Assembly (NCBI GenBank): GCA_023267635.1
Contig: JAHFMX010000010.1
Span: 1 to 42,321, forward strand
Direction: 5' to 3'
DNA: 42,321 nucleotides
Source of the DNA: a bacterium
GTDB taxonomy: Bacteria; Patescibacteriota; Minisyncoccia; Phycocordibacterales; UBA5272
This document shows positions 24,612-31,634 of this stretch, one piece after another; position 1 is the first letter of the stretch, and the number at the start of each line of letters is the position of its first letter. A program made the translations under genes and the position numbers. The notes under the pieces were generated by a model. The model ran no database searches. It worked only from the letters and a program-made list of their open reading frames with translations, and had not been told where the DNA came from.

Positions 24612-25301
24612 TTACGCGCCGAGATTTGCCAGCAGCACAGTATCGTCTGCAAGCAACAGAGTTTCAGCCTTCTTATCCAAGAAGCTGTAAACATCTGCAA
24701 AGTTTTCTGCGTTGGAGGTATTGGCAAACCAGATAGCCACTTGTTCCTTAAGGAAGCTAACAATCTTCTTGTTAGTTTTGCAAGCTTGCATCTTGCCGAC
24801 TAGCAACTTCGCAGCGTAACCAACTTGCTCTGCGGATTTGCCAGTAACAGCAGGCATGACGTTGATGTAATCTTCGCCGAAATCTTCCCAGACTTCTTTG
24901 GGGATTCCAGTACCGGCACGTTCTGCTTTCGGCATGTTGGCAATGAACTGCCAAGTTAGCTTGGTAAGGTCGAGGCGGTCTTGACTGATAGTTTCATCAG
25001 CATCAACTTGTACACGGGCTTGGTCATAGACAACATCGAAAATGGCATCAGTTAGAAGTTCCAACTCTTTGCCACCGGCCTTGAGGATTTCAACGATACC
25101 ATCCAGAGTGGGCAGGGGAATTGCAAGTTCCACAGATGCGCGCTTGGTGCCGAGCTTCTTATCAGTACGGAAGTTGAACTTTGTGGAAGTGAGGGAAACA
25201 TTTTTCACACTGTCAGGAAGCACAATGTTAGTAATGTCTGGTTTTGCTGCGGTTTGTTCTGCTACTGGGGAACCTTCTGCTACTGTTGGCTGTTCTACCA
25301 T
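24612..25301 (-). CDS. Orphan 229-aa protein in its own transcription unit
   Basis: 229 aa. The first 20 residues are Pro/Ala/Glu-rich and look disordered. The middle has VELAIPLPTLDGIVEILKAGG and DVVYDQARVQVDADE. The C-terminal half is helical with IPKEVWEDFGEDYI and KKIVSFLKEQVAIWF. Not recognised. It has the best promoter in the genome directly upstream, an 80-nt leader with a hairpin, RBS AGGAG, and hairpin H2 after its stop, so it is probably expressed early and strongly. Segment order resembles the 214-aa protein at 30790, suggesting a distant paralogue. A DNA-binding or host-takeover role is possible. Confidence 0.75.
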   Translation of the reverse strand: MVEQPTVAEGSPVAEQTAAKPDITNIVLPDSVKNVSLTSTKFNFRTDKKLGTKRASVELAIPLPTLDGIVEILKAGGKELELLTDAIFDVVYDQARVQVDADETISQDRLDLTKLTWQFIANMPKAERAGTGIPKEVWEDFGEDYINVMPAVTGKSAEQVGYAAKLLVGKMQACKTNKKIVSFLKEQVAIWFANTSNAENFADVYSFLDKKAETLLLADDTVLLANLGA

Positions 25302-25347
25302 GATAACTACTCCTATTAAGTTAAAAGATACTACGGGGAAACTTCGA

Positions 25348-25373
25348 GAGAATGAAATCGCTTTCGTTTTCTC
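25348..25373 (-). promoter_or_regulatory. Leader hairpin of the 229-aa gene
   Basis: The 5' leader contains outer stem GAGAA/TTCTC and inner stem GAAA/TTTC closing a GCGA loop (- strand), just after the predicted transcription start. A 5' hairpin of this type can protect mRNA from decay. Confidence 0.4.
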
Positions 25374-25386
25374 ACTTGGAACTTGC

Positions 25387-25415
25387 AGTATAACATAGTC
25401 AACGGTTCATGTCAA
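25387..25415 (-). promoter_or_regulatory. Strong sigma70 promoter
   Basis: TTGACA (25415-25410), a 17-nt spacer and TATACT (25392-25387) on the - strand. The -35 is perfect and the -10 matches five of six. It overlaps the end of the upstream 63-aa gene and drives the 229-aa gene. Host RNA polymerase would be expected to use it immediately after DNA entry. Confidence 0.8.
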
Positions 25416-25598
25416 GCCCTCCGGGTCATTGGCAGTAACATCGAAAGAAAGTTTTCTTATTATTAATGGAATCGCGCCGCTCCGTATGCGGTCAGCAACT
25501 ACGCAACTAGCAAGTGCTGTTATTCGTTCTTCACTAACATCTTCTTCGTATTCAAGAATGAAGGAAGTTTCAATAGTTACCTTATAAGTTTGGCGCAT
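25407..25598 (-). CDS. Small orphan protein
   Basis: 63 aa: YKVTIETSFILEYEEDVSEERI, then a helix with one Cys and a C-terminal strand. This beta-alpha-beta order could be a ferredoxin-like mini-domain. AAGGAG is 6 nt before the ATG, and the start shares a base with the upstream stop. Its last codons contain the -35 box of the next promoter. Not recognised. Confidence 0.6.
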   Translation of the reverse strand: MRQTYKVTIETSFILEYEEDVSEERITALASCVVADRIRSGAIPLIIRKLSFDVTANDPEGLT

Positions 25599-26032
25599 TA
25601 TAACTCCTTGGATTCAACGAGAGTTATCATTAACTCTATCCACTTGAGGCGGAAGGTATTAATAAGTGGGATACACTTTTCATCTGCAATTGCATAACCT
25701 ATTTCATTTATACGAGTGAAAGGTATGTTTGGAGTATGTTTAATAACATTGCGTCTAACTGACGCTTGAAAAGTAAATAGTCCGCCTTTTCCATTGTTTA
25801 ACTTATCCTGGAGAAGTTTATTCATCCATGTAAATTGGTCAGGAGTAATCGTGGGTACTGCATACATGAAATGTTCAGAACTTGCTAGTCTATTTATGAT
25901 ATGACAAAGATAATAATTACGAGGATACTTTACTTCTTCTACTTCTCTTCGTTCTATTATTTTCTTTATTTGGAATAGAACATCTAGTTTTGCTTCCTTG
26001 GAAATCATTACTATTTCAGTGTTTGTGTTCAT
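25598..26032 (-). CDS. Orphan protein
   Basis: 144 aa, basic and helical in the N-terminal half (KLDVLFQIKKIIERREVEEVK), with YLCHIINRLASSEHF and FTWMNKLLQDKLNNGKGG. The LNNGKGGLFTF turn and surrounding basic residues suggest nucleic-acid contact, but no family was recognised. AGGAG lies 9 nt before the ATG. It follows the helicase gene and may be its accessory. Confidence 0.65.
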   Translation of the reverse strand: MNTNTEIVMISKEAKLDVLFQIKKIIERREVEEVKYPRNYYLCHIINRLASSEHFMYAVPTITPDQFTWMNKLLQDKLNNGKGGLFTFQASVRRNVIKHTPNIPFTRINEIGYAIADEKCIPLINTFRLKWIELMITLVESKEL

Positions 26033-26060
26033 TATAATTGCTCCTAGTTAATAACTATTA

Positions 26061-27824
26061 CTACTTGTTGAGTGGATTCTGCCTTTCGTTTGATTCAATC
26101 TTACCCTTAAAGAACTCCGCCTTTTCAGCCAGAGTATTACCTTTTATTTTCTGTGAGTTAATTCCTTTTTCTAAACTATCTTTTTCACAGATAATATAAA
26201 GTTCTTCCTTTGCTCTTGTTATTGCAGTATAGAGAAGTTCTCTCTGTAGCATTGTATTGTGACTTTGATGTAGAAGTAAAAAGACTTTCTTCCATTCAGA
26301 ACCTTGCGATTTATGCACAGTAATAGCGTAAGCGAGAATAGTAGTATTAATCTCCGCCGCACTATCCATGTATAGTCCTGAATCTTCTGAATCAGTATCT
26401 ACATCTTCACTGGAACTGTTACTGCTACTGATCTCATACGCATAGCGATAGTAAATACGATGTGAAGCTGCCCGGATTCTTTCGGAATCTTCATCAGTTG
26501 CAGCCATCTTCTCTAACAGATGGTCTACATCTTCTAGTGCAAAAGCAGTTACATCATACTCTACAGCTTTTTCTCCCGCGAGTTCTTTATCCAGATGCCC
26601 CCATCGGTCTAGGAATACATTAGGATTGTGGGGAGTTTTGCCAACATACTCCATGTTAGGAACAATAGCAGTAATAATTGCATCTTCTTTATCTACTAGA
26701 ATTTTATCTCCTACTGCGAAGTAATGCTTATTCCACCCGGCGATAACTTCATAAGTAAGCTTCTTATCTCGACGGGAAATAAACTGTGCAATATGTTTAT
26801 TAAGTTCATCAGTTCCAAATGCTTTGTTAAATGGAATAAGGATTACATCTTCATCTACATCGAATGCGTTAGCTTCAATAGCAGTAGTGAAGAACTTGGC
26901 CGCAGTAAGTAGGCCGATTTCTGGAGATACTCGTTTCGTCCATTCACGAATAGTTAGCTGTCCGGGAAACTTCCATTCAGGGAACTCATGAAAAGGAATA
27001 GATTGGCCACTAAGTATTCTATGCGCGAGACGAATAATTGGGGATTCTAAAGCTTGCCGATAAACTTCTGTTAGTTCTATTGTTGGAAGTTCCAGCATTT
27101 TATATCCGAGGATAGCACTACCAAAAACGGGGGGCAGTTGTTGAATATCTCCAAGGAATATAAACTGTACAGGATGGGAAAGTGCAGCTAACAGTAAGGA
27201 AAATAATTCAACTGATGGCATTGATGCTTCTTCAATAACAATAGTATGGATATTCCTATCCAATGGATGATATTGATTTCTGGTAGGTTCAAAGCGCATT
27301 GTCTTTTCTAGTTTACCAGTAAGTTCGTTGAACACCTCGAAATAGATTGGAGCAAATTCCAGAAGTTTATGAATTGTGATACAGTTTCCCTTCATATCTT
27401 CTGGAACTACGCGCCGGATGTTACTAACAGCGCGACGAGTGAATGCAGTTACTACGATTCCGGGCGCCCCTAGTTCTAGGTGTTTATGCGGGTCACTAAT
27501 TCGGTGAGGATTTGGAGAAGATAGTATGTGTTCCAGAACTCCTCGCATACAAGTTGTCTTACCTGTACCAGCGGCGCCAATTAGTACACAGGATTTGTTA
27601 GTAGTAGCAAGGGAAACGAATTGTTGTTGTCGGGAGTTATAGGTAATAAGATTACCGTACTTATCCTCCGTAGTTATTTCTCCTTCAGCTTGAACAGATA
27701 TAGGTGTAGCTGGTAAGGAGTTAAAATCCGGGTGTGCACTTACTGCATTAGTAGTAATGGCAGCTGTTGCGCGCGCTCTTGCTAGTAGTTCTGCAAGGCG
27801 TTCTTTTGAGATAGTGGTGGCCAT
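26061..27824 (-). CDS. SF1 DNA helicase, RecD2/Dda-like
   Basis: 587 aa with the SF1B motif set: Walker A GAAGTGKTT (83-91), motif Ia VVTAFTRRAV, motif II TIVIEEASM (E198, E199), motif III FLGDIQQLPP (224-232), motif IV-like LTEVYRQ, motif V ITVHKSQGSEW near residue 510 and motif VI YTAITRAKEELYI near 545. The UvrD_C_2-type end is present. Motif II has EE where most have DE. It is expected to unwind DNA 5'-3' in replication or recombination. The RBS is loose (GGAG, 13 nt). Confidence 0.93.
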   Translation of the reverse strand: MATTISKERLAELLARARATAAITTNAVSAHPDFNSLPATPISVQAEGEITTEDKYGNLITYNSRQQQFVSLATTNKSCVLIGAAGTGKTTCMRGVLEHILSSPNPHRISDPHKHLELGAPGIVVTAFTRRAVSNIRRVVPEDMKGNCITIHKLLEFAPIYFEVFNELTGKLEKTMRFEPTRNQYHPLDRNIHTIVIEEASMPSVELFSLLLAALSHPVQFIFLGDIQQLPPVFGSAILGYKMLELPTIELTEVYRQALESPIIRLAHRILSGQSIPFHEFPEWKFPGQLTIREWTKRVSPEIGLLTAAKFFTTAIEANAFDVDEDVILIPFNKAFGTDELNKHIAQFISRRDKKLTYEVIAGWNKHYFAVGDKILVDKEDAIITAIVPNMEYVGKTPHNPNVFLDRWGHLDKELAGEKAVEYDVTAFALEDVDHLLEKMAATDEDSERIRAASHRIYYRYAYEISSSNSSSEDVDTDSEDSGLYMDSAAEINTTILAYAITVHKSQGSEWKKVFLLLHQSHNTMLQRELLYTAITRAKEELYIICEKDSLEKGINSQKIKGNTLAEKAEFFKGKIESNERQNPLNK

Positions 27825-27848
27825 GATTACATCATTACTCCAATGAAA

Positions 27849-28229
27849 TTATAGAGAGAGAGATTGCTTTACTGAAACAATGCAGTAGTTACAGTTACTA
27901 ATCCATTCAGGAATAACACGAAAGGATAGCCTGCAATTAGCAGACCGATATGCAACTACTGGTGTACAGTCCTTGAAGATAATAACAAACTCACGGCCTT
28001 CTCGTTTAATAACTCCGCCGGAATTTGCTTCTCGTAAATGCTTTCCATTCCAGTATAGGAGATAATATGCATCAAGTATCTTTATTATTGCTGGATGCAG
28101 CCGGAGTTCATTAGTAACTTGGTGCATGAATTCAGAGAGATTACAACGATTTGGAAAGCGGGAATTAAATTCTCGATAAGCCAACGGTTTAGTTGCAAGA
28201 AGATTGTTTACTGGTGTAATTGAAGGCAT
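27849..28229 (-). CDS. Orphan protein
   Basis: 126 aa. N-terminal helix region with REFNSRFPNRCNLSEFMHQ, then YYLLYWNGKHLREANSGGVIKREGREFVIIF, a beta-hairpin pattern, and a Cys-rich C-terminal part (ISNCNYCIVSV). Not recognised. It starts just past the upstream stop with GAGG as RBS. It sits between the 360-aa protein and the helicase. Confidence 0.6.
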   Translation of the reverse strand: MPSITPVNNLLATKPLAYREFNSRFPNRCNLSEFMHQVTNELRLHPAIIKILDAYYLLYWNGKHLREANSGGVIKREGREFVIIFKDCTPVVAYRSANCRLSFRVIPEWISNCNYCIVSVKQSLSL

Positions 28230-28231
28230 GA

Positions 28232-29314
28232 TTAGTTATCCTCGTCAGTAAATTTGCTGTAAGTATCTTGGAGTTCAGGCTCTTCTAGTTCTTCTTCATC
28301 TTCTCCCCAAACTGATAACTCCTCCATTACCTGTTCAGAAAGCGAGCCTGCGTCAACTAACTTATTACTATCCTCATTTTCCTTCCGATGTTTTTCTGCA
28401 ATATTCCACGCATTTTTAGCACGGAGATATGCAATAGAAGTTGGATAGTCTGATTCGATTGGTTTACTAATTGGCGCGGAAGCGATGATAGCTGCAACAT
28501 TTGCGCGCTCAATATCTGCGTTAGTGTCTACCATCATCATAACGCCATCTTGGCGAAGTAGTGCGTTGCGAAGTAATCGGAACAATGCATTAGCGTAGAT
28601 ACTTCCAGCGTCAATGTATTCCTCACAATGTTCTAGGAGAACTTTAACATCATCAGCATCAAGTCGCCAAACATTACCTTTAGTTCCGCATTGTCGGATG
28701 ATTGACTTCCAGTAATCTCTATAGGACATTCGCTTATTTCCAACGATAACATCCATAGTTGGAAAGTCTCCAGCGATTGCAGCCCATTCTGCTAACGTAG
28801 CTGCATAGTTTTCAGGAGTTTTCCCCGGAGTCTTAATAAGCTTCTCCAGCGCGGCCTCGCGGATTACCCTATCTCTGGCTATTGCTTCCTCTCTATAACC
28901 ATCTTCAAAGTCTTTTCGATTCTGATACCAAATATCAATCCAATGATGGATGTTATTAAGAGAGGCTGTATCTTGAGTTATTGCGAATTGCGCAAGAGTT
29001 ACTGCTGGATTCTTTATTCCGTATATCCAACTAGCAATACGAAGCATTGCTTCCATGTTAGATTCACAGATAGAATCAGTAGGTCTAGCGTAGGTTCTAA
29101 ATTCTACAAGGTTAGTAGAGTTTAGAAGTGCAAGGAAATAAAGCCGTGTATCTATTGGTGTAAATTCCCGGCCAGTCCACTTAGGAATTAGTGAAAGTAA
29201 TTGTCTTGTATTAAGGGAAAAAATTGGATGGGAGAGATTTCCTTTATCGAATAGATATGGGAAATAGGAAATCTCCAATTCAAGGCCAGATTTAGAACAG
29301 TGTATTTTAGCCAT
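28232..29314 (-). CDS. Orphan 360-aa protein of the replication block
   Basis: 360 aa, not recognised. The N-terminus has CSKSGLELEISYFPYLF and HPIFSLNTRQLLSLI; the middle is helical and basic (RDRVIREAALEKLIK, NKRMSYRDYWKSIIRQCG). The C-terminal 50 residues are strongly acidic (WGEDEEELEEPELQD), a pattern seen in proteins that contact DNA-binding partners. It precedes the helicase, so a helicase loader or replication initiator is a reasonable guess and nothing more. Long, well-behaved codon usage and tight spacing make it a real gene. Confidence 0.7.
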   Translation of the reverse strand: MAKIHCSKSGLELEISYFPYLFDKGNLSHPIFSLNTRQLLSLIPKWTGREFTPIDTRLYFLALLNSTNLVEFRTYARPTDSICESNMEAMLRIASWIYGIKNPAVTLAQFAITQDTASLNNIHHWIDIWYQNRKDFEDGYREEAIARDRVIREAALEKLIKTPGKTPENYAATLAEWAAIAGDFPTMDVIVGNKRMSYRDYWKSIIRQCGTKGNVWRLDADDVKVLLEHCEEYIDAGSIYANALFRLLRNALLRQDGVMMMVDTNADIERANVAAIIASAPISKPIESDYPTSIAYLRAKNAWNIAEKHRKENEDSNKLVDAGSLSEQVMEELSVWGEDEEELEEPELQDTYSKFTDEDN

Positions 29315-29316
29315 GA

Positions 29317-29448
29317 TTAGAAGTCCTGCATTTCATCATCAAGCCAAAGAAGGAAATAATGAAGGAACTCTCCAGCTAAACACAGTGCGATGAGAGTTCC
29401 GAGAAATACAAACAGGATGATAGTATCATCACGAAATTCGGGGTGCAT
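29317..29448 (-). CDS. 43-aa single-pass membrane protein
   Basis: Reads MHPEFRDD, then a membrane helix (TIILFVFLGTLIALCLA), then GEFLHYFLLWLDDEMQDF. AGGAG lies 10 nt before the ATG, and the stop is 2 nt before the next start. It is the first gene after a good sigma70 promoter, so it should be made early. Inhibitory or membrane-remodelling activity is possible; no family recognised. Confidence 0.6.
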   Translation of the reverse strand: MHPEFRDDTIILFVFLGTLIALCLAGEFLHYFLLWLDDEMQDF

Positions 29449-29509
29449 AATAGCAAGGCTCCTAAAAATAGAATCAGTTAGTACGAAGAACTTGACGAAA
29501 TTATGTGCA

Positions 29510-29538
29510 ATGATAACATAAATTCATAATGTTGTCAA
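29510..29538 (-). promoter_or_regulatory. Sigma70 promoter for the replication operon
   Basis: TTGACA (29538-29533), a 17-nt spacer and TATCAT (29515-29510) on the - strand, about 60 bp upstream of the 43-aa membrane gene and followed by the 360-aa protein and helicase genes. The -35 is perfect and the -10 matches four of six. Confidence 0.7.
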
Positions 29539-29574
29539 GCGGTAATTTTCCTGTTAGTAATAAAAGGTTACTAC

Positions 29575-29802
29575 TTACACCTTGTTATCATTACTTGGCA
29601 ACTTAGTATGCACAATATCTACATACAGATTAACTACATTAAATGCACAGAAAGCTAGAAATTCTTCTCCAGCTTCTTTAGAAGGAAAAAGCAGTGTTTG
29701 CTCGTTTATAGTAAATACCATATTAGTATCTATATTATAAAGAGTAAACATCACTGTTCCTTCTACTACTGGAGTTATTCCGGGAGTTATCTTCATACTC
29801 AT
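29575..29802 (-). CDS. Small orphan protein
   Basis: 75 aa, beta-rich (GTVMFTLYNIDTNMVFTI) then a helical end with EAGEEFLAFCAFNVV. An alternative start two codons later is equally possible. It is the last gene before the 29510-29538 promoter. Not recognised. Confidence 0.55.
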   Translation of the reverse strand: MSMKITPGITPVVEGTVMFTLYNIDTNMVFTINEQTLLFPSKEAGEEFLAFCAFNVVNLYVDIVHTKLPSNDNKV

Positions 29803-29804
29803 AA

Positions 29805-29981
29805 TCAGAGTTCCCGTTGATATTTAACCACCACAAATCCGGCGGCCTTCACTATTGCCAATCCTTCCGCTAGTGGCATGTGATTAAACTGTTTATTATG
29901 TCTCCGCCCATACTTATCTAGCCGATAACTAAATATGCGATAAGTATTAAAGCGCCCAATACTGTTAGCACTAGCAGTCAT
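29805..29981 (-). CDS. Small basic orphan protein
   Basis: 58 aa from the ATG at 29981 with GGAG 6 nt upstream; the longer frame start at 29993 lacks an RBS. Arg/Tyr-rich N-terminal half (RFNTYRIFSYRLDKYGRRHNK) and a C-terminal strand (GFVVVKYQREL). It overlaps the upstream gene by 11 nt. The order of strands and helix could fit a small RNA-binding fold. Not recognised. Confidence 0.55.
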   Translation of the reverse strand: MTASANSIGRFNTYRIFSYRLDKYGRRHNKQFNHMPLAEGLAIVKAAGFVVVKYQREL

Positions 29982-30204
29982 GATTATCTCCATTAGTGTT
30001 TAGATTTGAAGATTCTTTCTTTTCCAATTCCTCTTCTAAAGCGTCCATCAACACCCTGCGTAACTTATCCGAGAATATACTTATGAAATTACTAACATGT
30101 AACTTTGCAATAGGTACTGCTAATCCTTCTGCCAAACCGGATGTTTCCCTATCTGCAACTAGTACATTATTTCCATTAATACTAACCACTATTCTAACGT
30201 TCAT
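29971..30204 (-). CDS. Small orphan protein
   Basis: 77 aa: VRIVVSINGNNVLVADRE strands, then helical FISIFSDKLRRVLMDALEEELEKKE and a polar tail. GAGG lies 10 nt before the ATG, whose first bases form the stop of the upstream ORF (ATGA). Not recognised. Confidence 0.55.
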   Translation of the reverse strand: MNVRIVVSINGNNVLVADRETSGLAEGLAVPIAKLHVSNFISIFSDKLRRVLMDALEEELEKKESSNLNTNGDNHDC

Positions 30205-30335
30205 GATTCAAGCCCTCGGTGAATAACTACAATTATTGCAAGATAATATGCAGCGGCAATTCTAGCAGCAATAACTTCACTACTAGATTCTCCTACTACA
30301 TCCCCAAAATAATCAATCACTTTGTAAATCTTCAT
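30201..30335 (-). CDS. 44-aa small protein
   Basis: Starts MKIYKVIDYFGDVVGE, followed by an Ala/Ile-rich helix (AARIAAAYYLAIIVVI). AAAGGAG sits 8 nt before the ATG, an excellent RBS, and the stop overlaps the next start in ATGA. The helix is hydrophobic enough for peripheral membrane contact. Not recognised. Confidence 0.6.
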   Translation of the reverse strand: MKIYKVIDYFGDVVGESSSEVIAARIAAAYYLAIIVVIHRGLES

Positions 30336-30407
30336 GATAACTGCTCCTTTCGCGCGTGCGCGTTCTTTTCATGAAACTTGCTACTAACATCATCAACTTC
30401 AAAATCC

Positions 30408-30431
30408 TTGTTTTCTGTTTTCTGTTTTCAT
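30408..30431. repeat. 24-bp inverted repeat, left arm
   Basis: The reverse complement is ATGAAAACAGAAAACAG continuing AAAACAA, i.e. three AAAACA units separated by G. It matches the right arm at 30679-30702 exactly over 24 bp in opposite orientation, with 247 bp between arms. Confidence 0.9.
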
Positions 30432-30601
30432 AGACCAGATTTCCCTGCTTTTCATGCCTTCTTTTTTCTCCTACTACTTCCAGAGAGGGTTTTCTTTTCA
30501 GTACTAATTTCATACCCCTTTAGCCCGATGTCTATATTTACCCTCTATTAAAAATTTAAATAATTAACAACATAGGGATAACTACTAGGAACCACTATAC
30601 A

Positions 30602-30630
30602 CCTATCTAGCTTCTAGTTCCTATCTAGCT
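30602..30630. repeat. 11-bp direct repeat CCTATCTAGCT
   Basis: CCTATCTAGCT occurs at 30602-30612 and 30620-30630 (18-bp period), inside the inverted-repeat interval beside the AT-rich core. Iteron-like arrangement with only two copies. Confidence 0.7.
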
Positions 30631-30678
30631 CCACAGAACTATCAATTCAGGGCATCAAATACCACCGATTTCCCCTAC

Positions 30679-30702
30679 ATGAAAACAGAAAACAGAAAAC
30701 AA
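30679..30702. repeat. 24-bp inverted repeat, right arm
   Basis: Partner of 30408-30431, in opposite orientation. Both arms are homopurine on one strand and contain triple AAAACA units, which could bind a protein or form a cruciform-like structure across the region. Confidence 0.9.
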
Positions 30703-30735
30703 AGATTTCATTTCCACTGTCACAACTAACAAACA

Positions 30736-30772
30736 AAATGCACTAGGGAAAACTAACTTCCCTAGTGCATTT
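30736..30772 (-). terminator. Hairpin H3, terminator of the 214-aa gene
   Basis: AAATGCACTAGGGAA (30736-30750) pairs perfectly with TTCCCTAGTGCATTT (30758-30772): a 15-bp stem with a 7-nt loop. On the - strand the stem is followed by TGTTTGTTAG, a moderately T-rich tail, 17 nt after the 214-aa gene. Its 9-mer AATGCACTA is shared with hairpin H1. The best terminator of the three related hairpins. Confidence 0.75.
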
Positions 30773-30790
30773 CTAGTGCATTTCTAGTGC
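30762..30790. repeat. CTAGTGCATTT tandem repeat beside hairpin H3
   Basis: CTAGTGCATTT occurs twice in tandem plus a third CTAGTGC, reusing the 3' arm of hairpin H3. It allows alternative pairings of the same 5' arm, so it may be the trace of slippage duplication of the stem. Confidence 0.75.
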
Positions 30791-31434
30791 TAAATACCTA
30801 GCATCTCCGTCGGGTTTTTCGCTTCTTTAATGATGCTATCTAACTTCTGCTTCATCGCGCCATCATCAGCAAACGCTAGCACCGCTTGCAGCTTCGACTT
30901 ATCACTATCTTCCAGCATCACTTCCCGCGCTGCTAGCTTGCCAAAGTTACCGCGATACACATCCAGCAAGCTGGCAAGCTTCGCAGTTTCCTGCTCCGTC
31001 GGCGTGTTGCTGATACCGAGTTTATCCGCCAGCTTCACAGTGAGAGCCTCCGAAATACTGGTGTCGAACCAAGCCGCGATTTTGTCCTTGCTAATGCGGC
31101 CTTCACTTAGCCCTTCGAGTTCAAAGGCTACAAGCAGGGCGTCGATACTAATGTCATGCTGGTAAATGGTGCTAACACCGTTGGCAATGCTGGCCTGGAT
31201 TAGCTTTGTCTGGAAATTCTCCAGTAAACCAGTAACCATGCTTTGCAGTTGCGGCTCTTCGTTGATACGTACTATCACTGCTGCAACATCAAGCGCCGGA
31301 ACTTCTACGCCCTTTGCTGCCCTGCCTACATCTTTATTTGCCTTCAAAGTAACAAAGCGAGCGCCTTTCTCTGGTTCCCGCTTGTCCAGAATATCCCTTG
31401 ATACTACTGGATGGTTGTCTGAAAGTATAGCCAT
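30790..31434 (-). CDS. Orphan 214-aa protein, first leftward gene
   Basis: 214 aa, helical, not recognised. Segments: VEVPALDVAAVIVRINEEPQ, LLENFQTKLIQASIANG, ISKDKIAAWFDTSI, GNFGKLAAREVML, and a C-terminal KLDSIIKEAKNPTEMLGI. AGGAG lies 8 nt before the ATG. It is the first gene of the leftward block and is followed by hairpin H3, so it probably forms a separate early transcript. Its arrangement parallels the 229-aa protein at 24612. Candidate early DNA-binding or host-takeover factor by position only. Confidence 0.75.
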   Translation of the reverse strand: MAILSDNHPVVSRDILDKREPEKGARFVTLKANKDVGRAAKGVEVPALDVAAVIVRINEEPQLQSMVTGLLENFQTKLIQASIANGVSTIYQHDISIDALLVAFELEGLSEGRISKDKIAAWFDTSISEALTVKLADKLGISNTPTEQETAKLASLLDVYRGNFGKLAAREVMLEDSDKSKLQAVLAFADDGAMKQKLDSIIKEAKNPTEMLGI

Positions 31435-31517
31435 TTCGTCTGCTCCTATCTACTAGGCGAGATTGCCCAATTCCAATGATACCCTATTGTCACGTTTTTG
31501 TACCTACCGTTCGTCGG

Positions 31518-31534
31518 ATGAGAGCCGTTCTCAT
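31518..31534. promoter_or_regulatory. Operator-like dyad 1 (ATGAGA-N5-TCTCAT)
   Basis: Perfect 17-bp dyad with spacer GCCGT, followed at once by an extra TCTCAT half-site (31535-31540). It lies 14 bp upstream of the weak leftward -35. Confidence 0.65.
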
Positions 31535-31577
31535 TCTCATCTAGTCGCTGCTACCTGCTGCTACCTGCTACTTACTA

Positions 31578-31594
31578 ATGAGACACACTCTCAT
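31578..31594. promoter_or_regulatory. Operator-like dyad 2 (ATGAGA-N5-TCTCAT)
   Basis: Perfect 17-bp dyad with spacer CACAC, 60 bp from dyad 1, followed by CTAGTTGCTGC as dyad 1 is followed by CTAGTCGCTGC. Confidence 0.65.
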
Positions 31595-31634
31595 CTAGTT
31601 GCTGCCAATTGCCAATTGCCGATTGCTACTACGA

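Larger units (their letters stand above)
30336..30789. other. 454-bp gene-poor region, candidate origin
   Basis: No convincing gene. It holds a 12-bp alternating CG/TG tract (30351-30362), the two arms of a 24-bp inverted repeat, an AT-rich core (about 30537-30575, TTAAAAATTTAAATAATTAA), a direct repeat CCTATCTAGCT, and hairpin H3 at its right edge. The combination of repeats with an AT-rich core is compatible with a replication origin or large control region; there is no direct proof. Confidence 0.45.

Noticed and set aside
30313-30513. 66-aa basic - strand ORF
   Set aside because: The purine-rich signal is directly against the ATG, composition comes from the AAAACA repeat, and it overlaps the RBS and start of the better supported 44-aa gene.
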